64,000 bases of DNA from Saprospiraceae bacterium (GTDB lineage Bacteria; Bacteroidota; Bacteroidia; Chitinophagales; Saprospiraceae). Below are positions 44,922 to 53,680 of this stretch, piece by piece; within the stretch, counting starts at the first letter, position 1; every line of letters starts with the position of its first letter. The notes under the pieces were generated by a model that was not told where the DNA came from, ran no database searches, and was given only the letters and a program-made list of their open reading frames with translations. The stretch spans positions 124,001 to 188,000 of the forward strand of contig JAEUUO010000009.1 in the NCBI GenBank assembly GCA_016787575.1, in the 5' to 3' direction. Made by a program: the position numbers and the translations under genes.

Positions 44922-46235
44922 TCAAGGCAAATACTTTGATTTTCCAGGTTGTTCCATAGTTAGACAATGCAATCCGCCGCCTTTCCAGTTTAAGGGCATG
45001 GCATCTATAAATACAATCTGACTGTGCGGAAATTCAATTTTAAATATTAATCGAACCAGTTCTTCTTTTGATTTAGAAGAACCCATGTGTGTATAGGTAG
45101 GAAGTAAAATCATTCCATTTGTAATCACAAAATTTAAATAACTCGCATTGGCTACTTGTATTAAGGTGTCACCGTGTTGCGGCATTTCTGAAGGGATGAG
45201 TCCCTGACAAGAAATATTATTTTTTTCTATTTGTGATTGTAAGTCACAATTGGCAATTAATTTTCTACTGATTAAATCCGGCATCGGTACTTTAATAATA
45301 TTAAAAGGCCTTCCATCCTGATCAACTGCTTTTTCAAGAATTTCAAAATTTTCTTTCATGCGGTCATGGTTGATCTGGAGTATGGGATTTCCATTGATTT
45401 CTGATTCGTCAATCCATGCAATAAAAATCGTGTTTTCATCTACAAACCGAACAAAGCTATCGGTATGCCCACCGGTACCACAAGCAATATAATTTTGATG
45501 AATTCTTCTGAAACAATGTAAAGGATCTTCAAGCAAACCTTTTTTCAACCAGATGATATTGCTTACACCCAAAACCTTTTTAAATTCAGATTCAATTACT
45601 TTTTTAGTTGAACCTGGATTTCTATCCAAGACTGTTGCTTCACATAAGATTAAACTCCCTTTCCCATTTGCTTCGGTTCCACCGCCTTCCTGAACAATTT
45701 TTGTTTTTATGATGGCTGCCTTTTGACTTTCAGCAATCAAACTGCTGACTTTATTGGTTTCTTTAACCTTTAATTCCATGGCATCCAAAACGGATTTAAT
45801 CTGTGGGTTGTCTCCAAATTGACGTTTGAGAAATTCCGGATAACCATAGCCATTAAAAATAAAATCGACGATGGCCAATTCACCTAAATCATTTACTAAA
45901 AACTGAGCGCCAAAATCACGGATCCAAAATTGAGATCCTTTAATAATTTGAAAATGGATGGTTTCCAGATTAATGCCTTTAGAAGTTAGATATTGAGATG
46001 CCTGATGCATCAAACTATCTGATTCAACTGCCAGATTGACCTGGACTTTGTGACTAATCGATTTAATAATTGAAACTAAAACTGATTGGTATCCGTAAGA
46101 AGTGTCAGCTTCCCATCCCAACCACAGGGCATCCTGGTGCTCCCAGGCTGCAGGTATGTGATATACCTTTTCTTTATTGCTACAGCTAAACATCAAAAGC
46201 ATAGCTATACCAAAAGCGATTCCTTTTAGAAACAT
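44922..46235 (-). CDS. Lipoprotein of the agmatine/peptidyl-arginine deiminase family
   Basis: A 437-residue guanidino-group-modifying enzyme. It begins with a lipoprotein signal (FGIAMLLMFSCSNKEK; lipid Cys about residue 18), unusual because agmatine deiminases are normally cytoplasmic. Catalytic motifs are intact: WIRDFG, GGGTEANGKG, GHTDSFVRF and GGGLHCLTMEQP with C424 as the nucleophile. It should hydrolyse a guanidinium group to a ureido group. An envelope location suggests an extracellular substrate such as free agmatine, arginine derivatives or peptidyl-arginine, as for the secreted enzyme of Porphyromonas. It is monocistronic and convergent with the GNAT gene. Confidence 0.9.
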   Translation of the reverse strand: MFLKGIAFGIAMLLMFSCSNKEKVYHIPAAWEHQDALWLGWEADTSYGYQSVLVSIIKSISHKVQVNLAVESDSLMHQASQYLTSKGINLETIHFQIIKGSQFWIRDFGAQFLVNDLGELAIVDFIFNGYGYPEFLKRQFGDNPQIKSVLDAMELKVKETNKVSSLIAESQKAAIIKTKIVQEGGGTEANGKGSLILCEATVLDRNPGSTKKVIESEFKKVLGVSNIIWLKKGLLEDPLHCFRRIHQNYIACGTGGHTDSFVRFVDENTIFIAWIDESEINGNPILQINHDRMKENFEILEKAVDQDGRPFNIIKVPMPDLISRKLIANCDLQSQIEKNNISCQGLIPSEMPQHGDTLIQVANASYLNFVITNGMILLPTYTHMGSSKSKEELVRLIFKIEFPHSQIVFIDAMPLNWKGGGLHCLTMEQPGKSKYLP

Positions 46236-46554
46236 ATTATACTACCTAAAAATACTGACTACTGCTTACATGCTTTAAATCAGAACTGTCAAATCCAATC
46301 CAAGCCTGTGAGAACTTATTTATACATTCACCCAGGCAAAGTATAGCAATATTTTACTGCGTAAAAAACTTTAACACTACTTAGAAACTCCTTAGAATGC
46401 ATTAATTGCTGGCTTTGGGCTTGGGTTTAAAGGAATTTTGGATTTTAGGAAGGTTTAAATTGAAGAATAATGGAATACTGATTTTGTATTTTCTGTTTTT
46501 GGTTTAATTTGAATGATCATAATAATTTAGTGTTTATGTCTTCCTATTAACTCA
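46236..46554. other. Intergenic region, nothing recognised
   Basis: About 319 bp between the deiminase start and the last gene of the lanthipeptide cluster. It should contain the deiminase promoter, but no TAnnTTTG match in the right orientation stands out. No hairpin terminator for the cluster is visible. Confidence 0.4.
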
Positions 46555-47814
46555 TTAAAAATAATATGAATGTTCATTAATCCAATGAAATTTTCTTGAA
46601 GTCAATCTAAAGCTTGGAATTATTTTTCTTGTTAAAAAAAATTGAGTATTTATACCGTTAAGTTTACCTTTTAATTTTAGTTTAGTATCGTTATAAAAAA
46701 CATAAGAAAATTGATTTTCGGAATAGGAATCATATAGATCCGAATATGTGATGGTTTGGTTTTCTCTATCCCATTGAGTAATGTTGAAAGTAACACTGTC
46801 GTTACAATATTTTATTATAGTTAAATTTTCACTTTCAATAATTATTTGACTCCAAGATGCATTGTTATAACAATGTTGCATGCAAAAAGAATCAGAGTAA
46901 ACTTCATATTCAACATAATAAATTCCATATTCTCTTGGTTTTGGTGGTTGGTTTAATAACTGATTTTTATAGTTAAATAGATTTATAATGCAAAAAATTA
47001 ATGAAGGCAAAAAAATTGCAAATTTAATTTTATCTAAATGGATAGTGTAATTAGTATTATTATTTGAAATAAATGATTCAGGAATTTCTCTCAATGACTT
47101 ACCTTTAATAAAAAATTGCCAATATCTTTCATAGTCTATAAAAAATAAAAATAAAGTCATTATAAATAGAATTGAAGATATGATTTTGACTGGCAAATCA
47201 AAACAATAATTTATAAACATTATATTGGAAGTACAGCATAATGAAATTAAAACTCCTAGTGCTCTTGTACTTTTAAATAATATAAAAATCGATGCAATTT
47301 CAATAATCCCCATGAAATAATTATAACCATCAGAATACCCTAAGAATGTCCAAGCTAAATGCATAGGTGAAGAGGAACCATATGTTTGTGTAAGGGTATA
47401 TAAGTCAGGAGAAGGAAATTGAATTTTTAGTAATTTACTAAATCCATAAAACACTAAATTTAAAGTTAAATAAATACTCACTAATTCAATTAAAAACAAT
47501 TTCAGTTTATCGTAGATTAATGAAGGTTTTACAAAATTTAATATAAAAGCACTAAGAATAGCTATTATAGTAAAGAGTATTATTTTTAAATAATTATATG
47601 CAGTATCATTATTTTTGGTTGTAAAGGTGACAGTATCTTCTTTAAAAATTTGAAGATTAACGTTTACCCATTTAATTATTATTTCTATCAAAGAATTTGG
47701 GTATGTAGTTAATTCACCCCAAAATGGAAACACGCCATTATTAAAGAAAAAAATTATTAAAGTGAATAGTGTGAAAATTGAATATAATAATATTTTTTTC
47801 AAATTATATGGCAT
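46555..47814 (-). CDS. DoxX-like multi-pass membrane protein of the lanthipeptide cluster
   Basis: A 419-residue protein with about 7-8 hydrophobic helices in residues 8-290. The block YGFSKLLKIQFPSPDLYTL, then GSSSPMHLAWTFLGYSDGYN and a helix ending FKSTRALGVL is the pattern of DoxX-like membrane proteins. Residues about 295-419 are a soluble, beta-rich domain with Cys (SFCMQHCYNNASW). It is the last gene of the LanC/LanB operon, 13 bases after LanB. In that setting it might give immunity, export help or a redox function. It is not an ABC transporter. AT-rich like the rest of the cluster. Confidence 0.75.
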   Translation of the reverse strand: MPYNLKKILLYSIFTLFTLIIFFFNNGVFPFWGELTTYPNSLIEIIIKWVNVNLQIFKEDTVTFTTKNNDTAYNYLKIILFTIIAILSAFILNFVKPSLIYDKLKLFLIELVSIYLTLNLVFYGFSKLLKIQFPSPDLYTLTQTYGSSSPMHLAWTFLGYSDGYNYFMGIIEIASIFILFKSTRALGVLISLCCTSNIMFINYCFDLPVKIISSILFIMTLFLFFIDYERYWQFFIKGKSLREIPESFISNNNTNYTIHLDKIKFAIFLPSLIFCIINLFNYKNQLLNQPPKPREYGIYYVEYEVYSDSFCMQHCYNNASWSQIIIESENLTIIKYCNDSVTFNITQWDRENQTITYSDLYDSYSENQFSYVFYNDTKLKLKGKLNGINTQFFLTRKIIPSFRLTSRKFHWINEHSYYF

Positions 47815-47827
47815 TTAAGTGTTAAGA

Positions 47828-50800
47828 CTATTTTAGTTTATTGTTAGTTTCTTTATTTAATTGAATGGATAATGAAATGTAGTATTTATTTAATAGATAG
47901 TATATTGTATCTTCATAACTATTTGAATTGAAACTAAATAGTCTATTTATATTCATGTGAACGAAGCTATATATGGATTCAATAAGCTTATTTTTTGAAA
48001 ATTTTACTTTATTCTCAAAGTATAGATTTTTAATTTCGAATGATCGATAACTTAATACCGAAAAATACATTAACCAATCATTTGAAAAGTAAATTTTAGT
48101 TGATAATATATTGTGGAGATCATTTTTATAGGCTCTAAATTGTTGATCTAATATATAATTAATATTTTTTGATTTATTAATAGGATCCTGCTTGAGATTT
48201 AAATAGTTTTCTGTAAAGTTTAATTTTTCATTTAATGTAAAATTAAAGTCATTTAGAATGTTATCTATAGATTTAAGTCCTAAGATCAATTTTTTATGAA
48301 GTTCATTATTTGAATTTAAGGATTCAATAATTTGAATTACAGCTTTGCTATCAATATGGAAAAGAGATTCAGCCATAGTAATTGTATTCTTTCCATATCT
48401 ATCTATTTCTCTTTCATATACATCAATATGAAAATGACTAATAATATGTTTATTTAGGAAGGTTTTAAGAAATGAGTTAATGTATCTAAAAGCTTCATTT
48501 AATAAATTAATGTTGGTCAAGTGTAATCTGAGTCTAAGATGAAATTCAGGATCTGAATATCTTATAAAAAACCATTTTTGTATAATTTTATTGTTTTCTA
48601 AATATTCTACAATATGTTTTATTAAATATAGTAAAACAAAGTCTGCAGATTTTGGGCTACAGTAAATTTTATAATAGATCCATTCATCTCCTGGTAAAAA
48701 TAATTTAGACACATTAATATTTTCGGGTTTAGACTTAAATTTTGGAGTAGAATTATATTGAGTAGAATTATAATTATTTTTTGAAAAATATGAAAATACA
48801 AATTCATTTACAAATCCTCCACTATTGCTTTTAACTTTATGATTTTTGTCTTCGATTATAAATTCAACTAATGTAATTGATTTCGAAGATTTTAATTTTA
48901 TAATTTCATCAATTAATAAATATTTACTAAGTCTATTATTTAAATCGATCATTAACTCACCATGTGTATTTACAAGACTAATAAATCTTGGAATTTTATA
49001 TTTATTTATTATAGTATTTAAAATCAAATCTCTTTTTATTTCATCTTTTCTGAATGCAGGTATAAATTCAGATTTATCTATTTTCCACCTGGCAGATGAA
49101 ACAATGATATTCTTATATAGAACTCTTGGTAAAAATGTACAAACATTTTCCAAGGCGCCCCATGTGAAGTGAAAATATGGTGGGAAATTTTGATTTTGAA
49201 TATCACATAAAAATTTATAGATTGGTAATTTACTATTTTCATAGTTGTGAGCAGAGCTTAAGACTGGTAAGATTTCTTTGTTTAAACTTTTTGAACGAAG
49301 TACTATTTTTTCATTCTTTATGGAAATTAAAATATCTTTAACATGAATTTGAAATTTATCTGAAACATTTGAGCTACCATGATAAGGAATTTCATATTTT
49401 AGGAATGAATGTCTTTGGGAAATATTGCAGGCTTTGAATTCAGGTGAATGAACTATTTCTGCATAAATTAAATTTGAATCATTTGATGTTTTGTAATTGG
49501 ATATTTCATTGGCTAAATCAAGTAATCTTTTATCTTTATTACTAAATCTTGCTATAACTTTTGATGCATGATTTATAATTGCATTTATTTTTATTTGGTA
49601 ATCATTACTTACGTCACTTTTATTTATAATAGATGCTAGTACTGAAATAGTTTTTTCATCATGTAGATCAGTTAGTTTTGTTTTTTTCAATTCATCAATG
49701 TCTAACTGTATCTCATAATTATTGAATTTTACAGCTTTAAAATATGTATTTAGATAGAATGAGTCAATATTTATATTTCTATTGGTTGAATTCGGTTGGA
49801 TCCTATTTGCAGCTATAATATTTTGCATAAAGGGTTCTAAATTTAGATTTGATTGATCAGGAGGATAGCCTATGCCTAATTCGGGATCTAAGGCTAAGGT
49901 TAACGGGATTTCAGCATTTTTATAGTATTTATAGTATTTATCTTTGAAAGTTTTAATATTTGTTTGCTCGCTATTATTAAACATAAATGGTAGAATTTCT
50001 AAAAACTCACTTATTTCTTTTGTAATTTGAGTACTAATACTGGGTTTATTTGAATAATTTATTAGCGTTACATTTAATAAATTATTTTCTTCAAAAGATA
50101 ATGGCAAGGAATTTAAAAGTTTTAGTATAGTTTTATGTATTTGGATTGAATATTTCTTTTTATTATTATTTATATTTTGTAATATAAGTTTGATAGACAT
50201 AAGAGTATTTTCTACCAATATAATTTCTGGATTTTTTTCATTTAAATTTGTTATTATGTCTAAAATGAAATTTATTGGATCTAATGATGATGTAAAAAAA
50301 TCTATTTGACTAATTAAAATTTGTGAATCAATAAAATCATTTAGTAGATGGGTGCAATCTATATCTGTTTTTAAGTTCTTTTTAAGTAGTAATTGTAATT
50401 CACTTTTAGTAATTCCTTTTGCAGCTTGTCTTATTATTTTGGTTATTATTTTGTTGTTATTAATTTTATTTAGTTCTAATGATGTAGAATTATTTGATCG
50501 AATAAATTTAATGTATCTTTTTAAATCACCTATTTGATAATATGAATTATTTGAATAATATTTAATCTGATTCTTTACTATATCTAGTTTAATTATATAA
50601 TTCACTATAATTGAGGCTGTGCAAAAATCCAACTCCAGATAGTTTTTGTAATAATTGGGAGTTATTTTTACTATACTATTATTTTCCCTTATTTTTCCGG
50701 TAGAGTATCCAGAAAAAAGCCCGTAAGGGGTGCATTTGGTACTCATTCTTATAAAATATTTAAAGAGTGAAAATATTATTTTATTTTTTCTTTTAATATT

Positions 50801-51013
50801 TTTGACATTTTCCAGTAATAGATTATTTACTGCTTTATACAATTGTGGTGAGGCATAGTAGATAGCTTCTTGAATGAATGTATTTTTCTTGAAGAAATTG
50901 AGTATTTCATCTTCAGAATTAATTACTTTTAGTAAATACTCTAGTGATAGCCTAGGAGTCCTTAATACAAAAGTATCAAAAGAATTAAATTTGTATTCAG
51001 TTTTTCCATGCAT
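47828..51013 (-). CDS. lanB: Class I lanthipeptide dehydratase LanB, full length
   Basis: A 1061-residue protein with the N-terminal glutamylation domain (begins FNSFDTFVLRTPRLSLEYL, with PYGLFSGYSTG at about 90) and a C-terminal elimination (SpaB_C/thiopeptide-type) domain from about 780 (GDEWIYYKIYCSPKSADFVL, FFIRYSDPEFHLRLRLHL). Both are needed to glutamylate Ser/Thr of a precursor with Glu-tRNA and eliminate it to dehydroalanine/dehydrobutyrine, so this is a complete canonical LanB, not a split one. It follows LanC by 15 bases. Base composition is strikingly AT-rich, in line with horizontal transfer. The likely substrate is the 86-residue peptide encoded upstream. Confidence 0.93.
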   Translation of the reverse strand: MHGKTEYKFNSFDTFVLRTPRLSLEYLLKVINSEDEILNFFKKNTFIQEAIYYASPQLYKAVNNLLLENVKNIKRKNKIIFSLFKYFIRMSTKCTPYGLFSGYSTGKIRENNSIVKITPNYYKNYLELDFCTASIIVNYIIKLDIVKNQIKYYSNNSYYQIGDLKRYIKFIRSNNSTSLELNKINNNKIITKIIRQAAKGITKSELQLLLKKNLKTDIDCTHLLNDFIDSQILISQIDFFTSSLDPINFILDIITNLNEKNPEIILVENTLMSIKLILQNINNNKKKYSIQIHKTILKLLNSLPLSFEENNLLNVTLINYSNKPSISTQITKEISEFLEILPFMFNNSEQTNIKTFKDKYYKYYKNAEIPLTLALDPELGIGYPPDQSNLNLEPFMQNIIAANRIQPNSTNRNINIDSFYLNTYFKAVKFNNYEIQLDIDELKKTKLTDLHDEKTISVLASIINKSDVSNDYQIKINAIINHASKVIARFSNKDKRLLDLANEISNYKTSNDSNLIYAEIVHSPEFKACNISQRHSFLKYEIPYHGSSNVSDKFQIHVKDILISIKNEKIVLRSKSLNKEILPVLSSAHNYENSKLPIYKFLCDIQNQNFPPYFHFTWGALENVCTFLPRVLYKNIIVSSARWKIDKSEFIPAFRKDEIKRDLILNTIINKYKIPRFISLVNTHGELMIDLNNRLSKYLLIDEIIKLKSSKSITLVEFIIEDKNHKVKSNSGGFVNEFVFSYFSKNNYNSTQYNSTPKFKSKPENINVSKLFLPGDEWIYYKIYCSPKSADFVLLYLIKHIVEYLENNKIIQKWFFIRYSDPEFHLRLRLHLTNINLLNEAFRYINSFLKTFLNKHIISHFHIDVYEREIDRYGKNTITMAESLFHIDSKAVIQIIESLNSNNELHKKLILGLKSIDNILNDFNFTLNEKLNFTENYLNLKQDPINKSKNINYILDQQFRAYKNDLHNILSTKIYFSNDWLMYFSVLSYRSFEIKNLYFENKVKFSKNKLIESIYSFVHMNINRLFSFNSNSYEDTIYYLLNKYYISLSIQLNKETNNKLK

Positions 51014-51028
51014 GTTTTTTATAAATAT

Positions 51029-52285
51029 TTATGATATTAATAGACACCTGTCCCATTTTGGTTCAATTGTAGATATTGCAGAAATAAGTGATAAGCCTAT
51101 GCCTGAAATTCCGTGAATTAGATTATTAGAATTTAACCATTTATTTTTATTATCTATTCTATACATTGTTTTGTATCCATTATATTTATTTATATTTATT
51201 CCTTTTTGAATCGTTTGATTGTACCAAAAAAGTGAAGCAATTTTAAATTGTTCAATTTTAGTTTTTTGATATATTCTGTTATACATCAGTGCAATTCCAG
51301 AAGTTCCATGACATAAACAGGCATCATTAACGGAGTTTAATTCAAGATTATACCTCTTTGATGAATGAATTAGAATTTCAATTGCTATATTCTTCCAATA
51401 TTGATTTAAAGTATGGCATCCAGCTATGTATAGAGAAGTGCCTATACCTAAATCTCCATAACACCATCCTAATCTACTTTCACTCGAATATTTATCTAAT
51501 GGTAAACTATGAGGAAATAATGATAACGTTGGGTATTGAAGTTTTTGCTTAAGAAGCCAGTTTATACTTCCGTTTAATAAATAATAGCACTTATTTTTAT
51601 CAATATTATTCTTGTATAAAATGGATAAAAAGTATATTATACTTGGGACACCATGTGCTAGGCCTAGATTGTATTGCTCAGTATATTCATTTTCTTTGCT
51701 ATTTAATGCAAAATTATCATTCCAGCAAATTGTATCATTTGTTATTTTTGCATGAATATAAAGTAAATCAATTATTTTAGATAAGGTTTTTTTTGCAAGG
51801 GGTTCAGGTAACCTTTCTAAGAAATATAGACCACCACCAATTCCACCATAAAGGAAGTCATAAATATTTATTTGCATATTACGTAAGGTCTCAATTGATA
51901 CATTATTATCAATTTCTTTAAATATTATTTTAGGTTCGAAATTGATAAACCCATTTTTTCTTAAAGCTAATAGAGTATAACAGATTCCAGTATAGCCATT
52001 ACTAAATGAAAAATCATTTTCTATTTCATTTATTGATTTTAAGCAATTTAATATAATTGTATTTGCTTGATCTTTATATTGGTAGTTCCCAGTTAATTTA
52101 AAATAATAATAGTAAAATATTGCTATGCCGGTTAAACCTCCAAAAAGAGAATAATTACTGGTAAGTTCTATTTTATTTGAAATATGTAATAATTCAGAAT
52201 TAATAAATTCTATTTCATTTTTATTTGTAATTATGGGTACCCACACAAGAATTAAGAAAGGTAAATTTAATAAAATCAGGGGCAA
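51029..52285 (-). CDS. lanC: Lanthionine synthetase C-like cyclase
   Basis: A 418-residue protein (from the start used) with the alpha/alpha-toroid GxxG repeats of LanC (SLFGGLTGIAIFYYY, LAHGVPSIIYFL, NLIHGISGIGLSLI). The zinc ligands are present: C275 in GWCYGDLGIG and C325-H326 in LCHGTSGIAL. It catalyses addition of Cys thiols to dehydrated residues to form (methyl)lanthionine. No ATG lies before residue 137, inside the fold. The start is therefore a TTG at 52285, overlapping the precursor stop by 10 bp, or a GTG at 52246. Overlap with the peptide gene argues for coupled expression. Confidence 0.92.
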   Translation of the reverse strand: MPLILLNLPFLILVWVPIITNKNEIEFINSELLHISNKIELTSNYSLFGGLTGIAIFYYYYFKLTGNYQYKDQANTIILNCLKSINEIENDFSFSNGYTGICYTLLALRKNGFINFEPKIIFKEIDNNVSIETLRNMQINIYDFLYGGIGGGLYFLERLPEPLAKKTLSKIIDLLYIHAKITNDTICWNDNFALNSKENEYTEQYNLGLAHGVPSIIYFLSILYKNNIDKNKCYYLLNGSINWLLKQKLQYPTLSLFPHSLPLDKYSSESRLGWCYGDLGIGTSLYIAGCHTLNQYWKNIAIEILIHSSKRYNLELNSVNDACLCHGTSGIALMYNRIYQKTKIEQFKIASLFWYNQTIQKGININKYNGYKTMYRIDNKNKWLNSNNLIHGISGIGLSLISAISTIEPKWDRCLLIS

Positions 52286-52536
52286 TAGTGAATTAATATT
52301 AGAGGAATTGAAACTCGAAATGGATCATGATCTTTATTAGAAGGTTTGGGACAAGTAAAACGTGTGGTCCAACAATAATTTCCTTGATATGCACCCGGAG
52401 GTCTTGCAGAAATATACTCTGGTTCAGAACCATTACTAGTAGAAATAGTACCAATAGTCTTACTTCCAAGTGATAGAATAGAATTTAAATAAAGCTTATC
52501 GTTTGAGTCAATTATTAATGGAGTAAAATTTTTCAT
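52276..52536 (-). CDS. Candidate lanthipeptide precursor peptide
   Basis: An 86-residue peptide directly upstream of LanC, overlapping it by 10 bp. It has no signal peptide and no membrane segment. Residues 1-about 45 would be the leader (KNFTPLIIDSNDKLYLNSIL). Cys occur only in the C-terminal part: C55, C62 and C85 (GNYCWTTRFTCPKPS and IHYCP at the very end). Ser/Thr residues for dehydration lie close by (T57, T58, T61, S66, S76). This fits a LanA-type precursor by position and Cys distribution. The sequence is not one I recognise from characterised lanthipeptides, and the leader lacks the FNLD motif of Firmicutes class I precursors. Confidence 0.65.
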   Translation of the reverse strand: MKNFTPLIIDSNDKLYLNSILSLGSKTIGTISTSNGSEPEYISARPPGAYQGNYCWTTRFTCPKPSNKDHDPFRVSIPLILIHYCP

Positions 52537-52564
52537 TTGCTGTTATTAATTTAGATATTGTAAA

Positions 52565-53371
52565 TTAAGAAGGAATTTGGTATTTCCAATTTGATCCAGC
52601 TATTATTACGCTGAAATTTTCTGAATTTTGTGTGGATGCATAAATTTTTAGATCACCTCGAATTGAAAGACTACCTTGAGATAGTACTTGATGGCTGAAA
52701 CTTTGATTTGTGCCATTTTGAGTAACAGAAGGAACTACTACCTCAGCAAATAAAGTTTTAGATGAGCCATCTGAATTAGCAATAAATAACCTTATCATAC
52801 CTGGAGTGGTAGTCCCCATTGCTTTAATTAATATAGAGGTTAATTCACATCCATTGTATGTTGCAGCAGCGCCAGCTTGAAAAATTTGTACCATTGTGCC
52901 AGTTCCATCTAAATTAGAATTTGCAGTTGAAATGATTTCTGCCCCAGAGGTTTCTACGTATACATTTATATTTTCAGTTGGTGTAGAATTTGAAGGATTG
53001 ACCCAATTAAGAGCCTCAACTATTATATTAAAAGTATCTGCAACTTGAGTAGATACATATAATTTGTCACCAGGCATCATTGAATAATTTAATGGGAGTA
53101 CAAGTTGAAAACTGCAATCTCTTGAAGATTTTGTAACAATATAGACTGGAATTTCCATTAATAAGCTATAGTTATTATTAATGAAATTTCTTAGAAAAAA
53201 TCTAATCATTCCATCTTGAGTATTTGTTTGAGCCTTAATAATTATTGTTTTAAGGAGAGTTCCATTATTGCCAGCAGTTAAAATTAATGATGTAGTTCCG
53301 CTGCCGTCTAAGTTAGAATTTGCAGTTGAAATTGTAACAAATTGAAGAGCTGATTTAAATTCTAATTCCAT
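52565..53371 (-). CDS. Duplicated phage-tail-like structural protein, first gene of the cluster
   Basis: A 268-residue protein with two copies of the same about 120-residue beta domain. Copy 1 starts at about residue 13 (ISTANSNLDGSGT) and copy 2 at about 146 (ISTANSNLDGTGT). Both continue with a strand LTxI(I/L)IKA, then T-T/Q-x-GMIR(F/L)F and end in an ASTQNSENFSVI or STQVADTFNII strand before NW. This pattern recalls a domain in phage tail or minor structural proteins (resemblance from memory). There is no signal peptide. It heads the operon with the peptide, LanC and LanB genes. It might be a carrier, a delivery particle component or an additional substrate (speculative). Confidence 0.7.
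   Translation of the reverse strand: MELEFKSALQFVTISTANSNLDGSGTTSLILTAGNNGTLLKTIIIKAQTNTQDGMIRFFLRNFINNNYSLLMEIPVYIVTKSSRDCSFQLVLPLNYSMMPGDKLYVSTQVADTFNIIVEALNWVNPSNSTPTENINVYVETSGAEIISTANSNLDGTGTMVQIFQAGAAATYNGCELTSILIKAMGTTTPGMIRLFIANSDGSSKTLFAEVVVPSVTQNGTNQSFSHQVLSQGSLSIRGDLKIYASTQNSENFSVIIAGSNWKYQIPS
52905..53332. repeat. DNA-level trace of internal duplication
   Basis: Twenty-nine bases at 52905-52933 recur at 53304-53332 with two mismatches (shared core TTAGAATTTGCAGTTGAAAT). They encode the start of each domain copy in the phage-tail-like protein. High nucleotide identity here indicates recent duplication or gene conversion. Confidence 0.85.
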
Positions 53372-53508
53372 AATAAATTAATTAAATTAATATTAAGAAG
53401 ACTGTAAATATTATATAAATATACATTATTAAACAAATAGCTTAACACTGTATATAATTACGGCTTAAATTATTTCTAAATAAATTAAATTGTTTATCTA
53501 TGTCTAAG

Positions 53509-53540
53509 CAAATTTATCGAATAGTAGAATTGTTTACAAA
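53509..53540 (-). promoter_or_regulatory. Promoter of the lanthipeptide-type operon
   Basis: On the minus strand TTTG (53540-53537) is followed after 20 bases by TAAATTTG (53516-53509). This is an exact Bacteroidota -33/-7 pair with correct spacing. It lies about 140 bases upstream of the first gene, giving a leader of about 130 bases. The rest of the 309-bp gap 53372-53680 holds no supported gene. Confidence 0.6.
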
Positions 53541-53680
53541 AAATTTAACATTTATTTTTGTAAAAATTCAAACTTTAACATATCTCAGAAAAATTAATAT
53601 GATAAATTTAGGCCTAAGAATTAAATAAAAGTCATTTCTATTATTAGATGCAAATGCAGTAAAAGCTACGGGAAACAGAA

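Noticed and set aside
48846..49172. Open frame on the plus strand inside lanB
   Set aside because: Antisense shadow of a clear LanB domain; no independent signal.
52565..53371. Prophage remnant
   Set aside because: Only one phage-like domain is present; no integrase, capsid, terminase or attachment site was seen.
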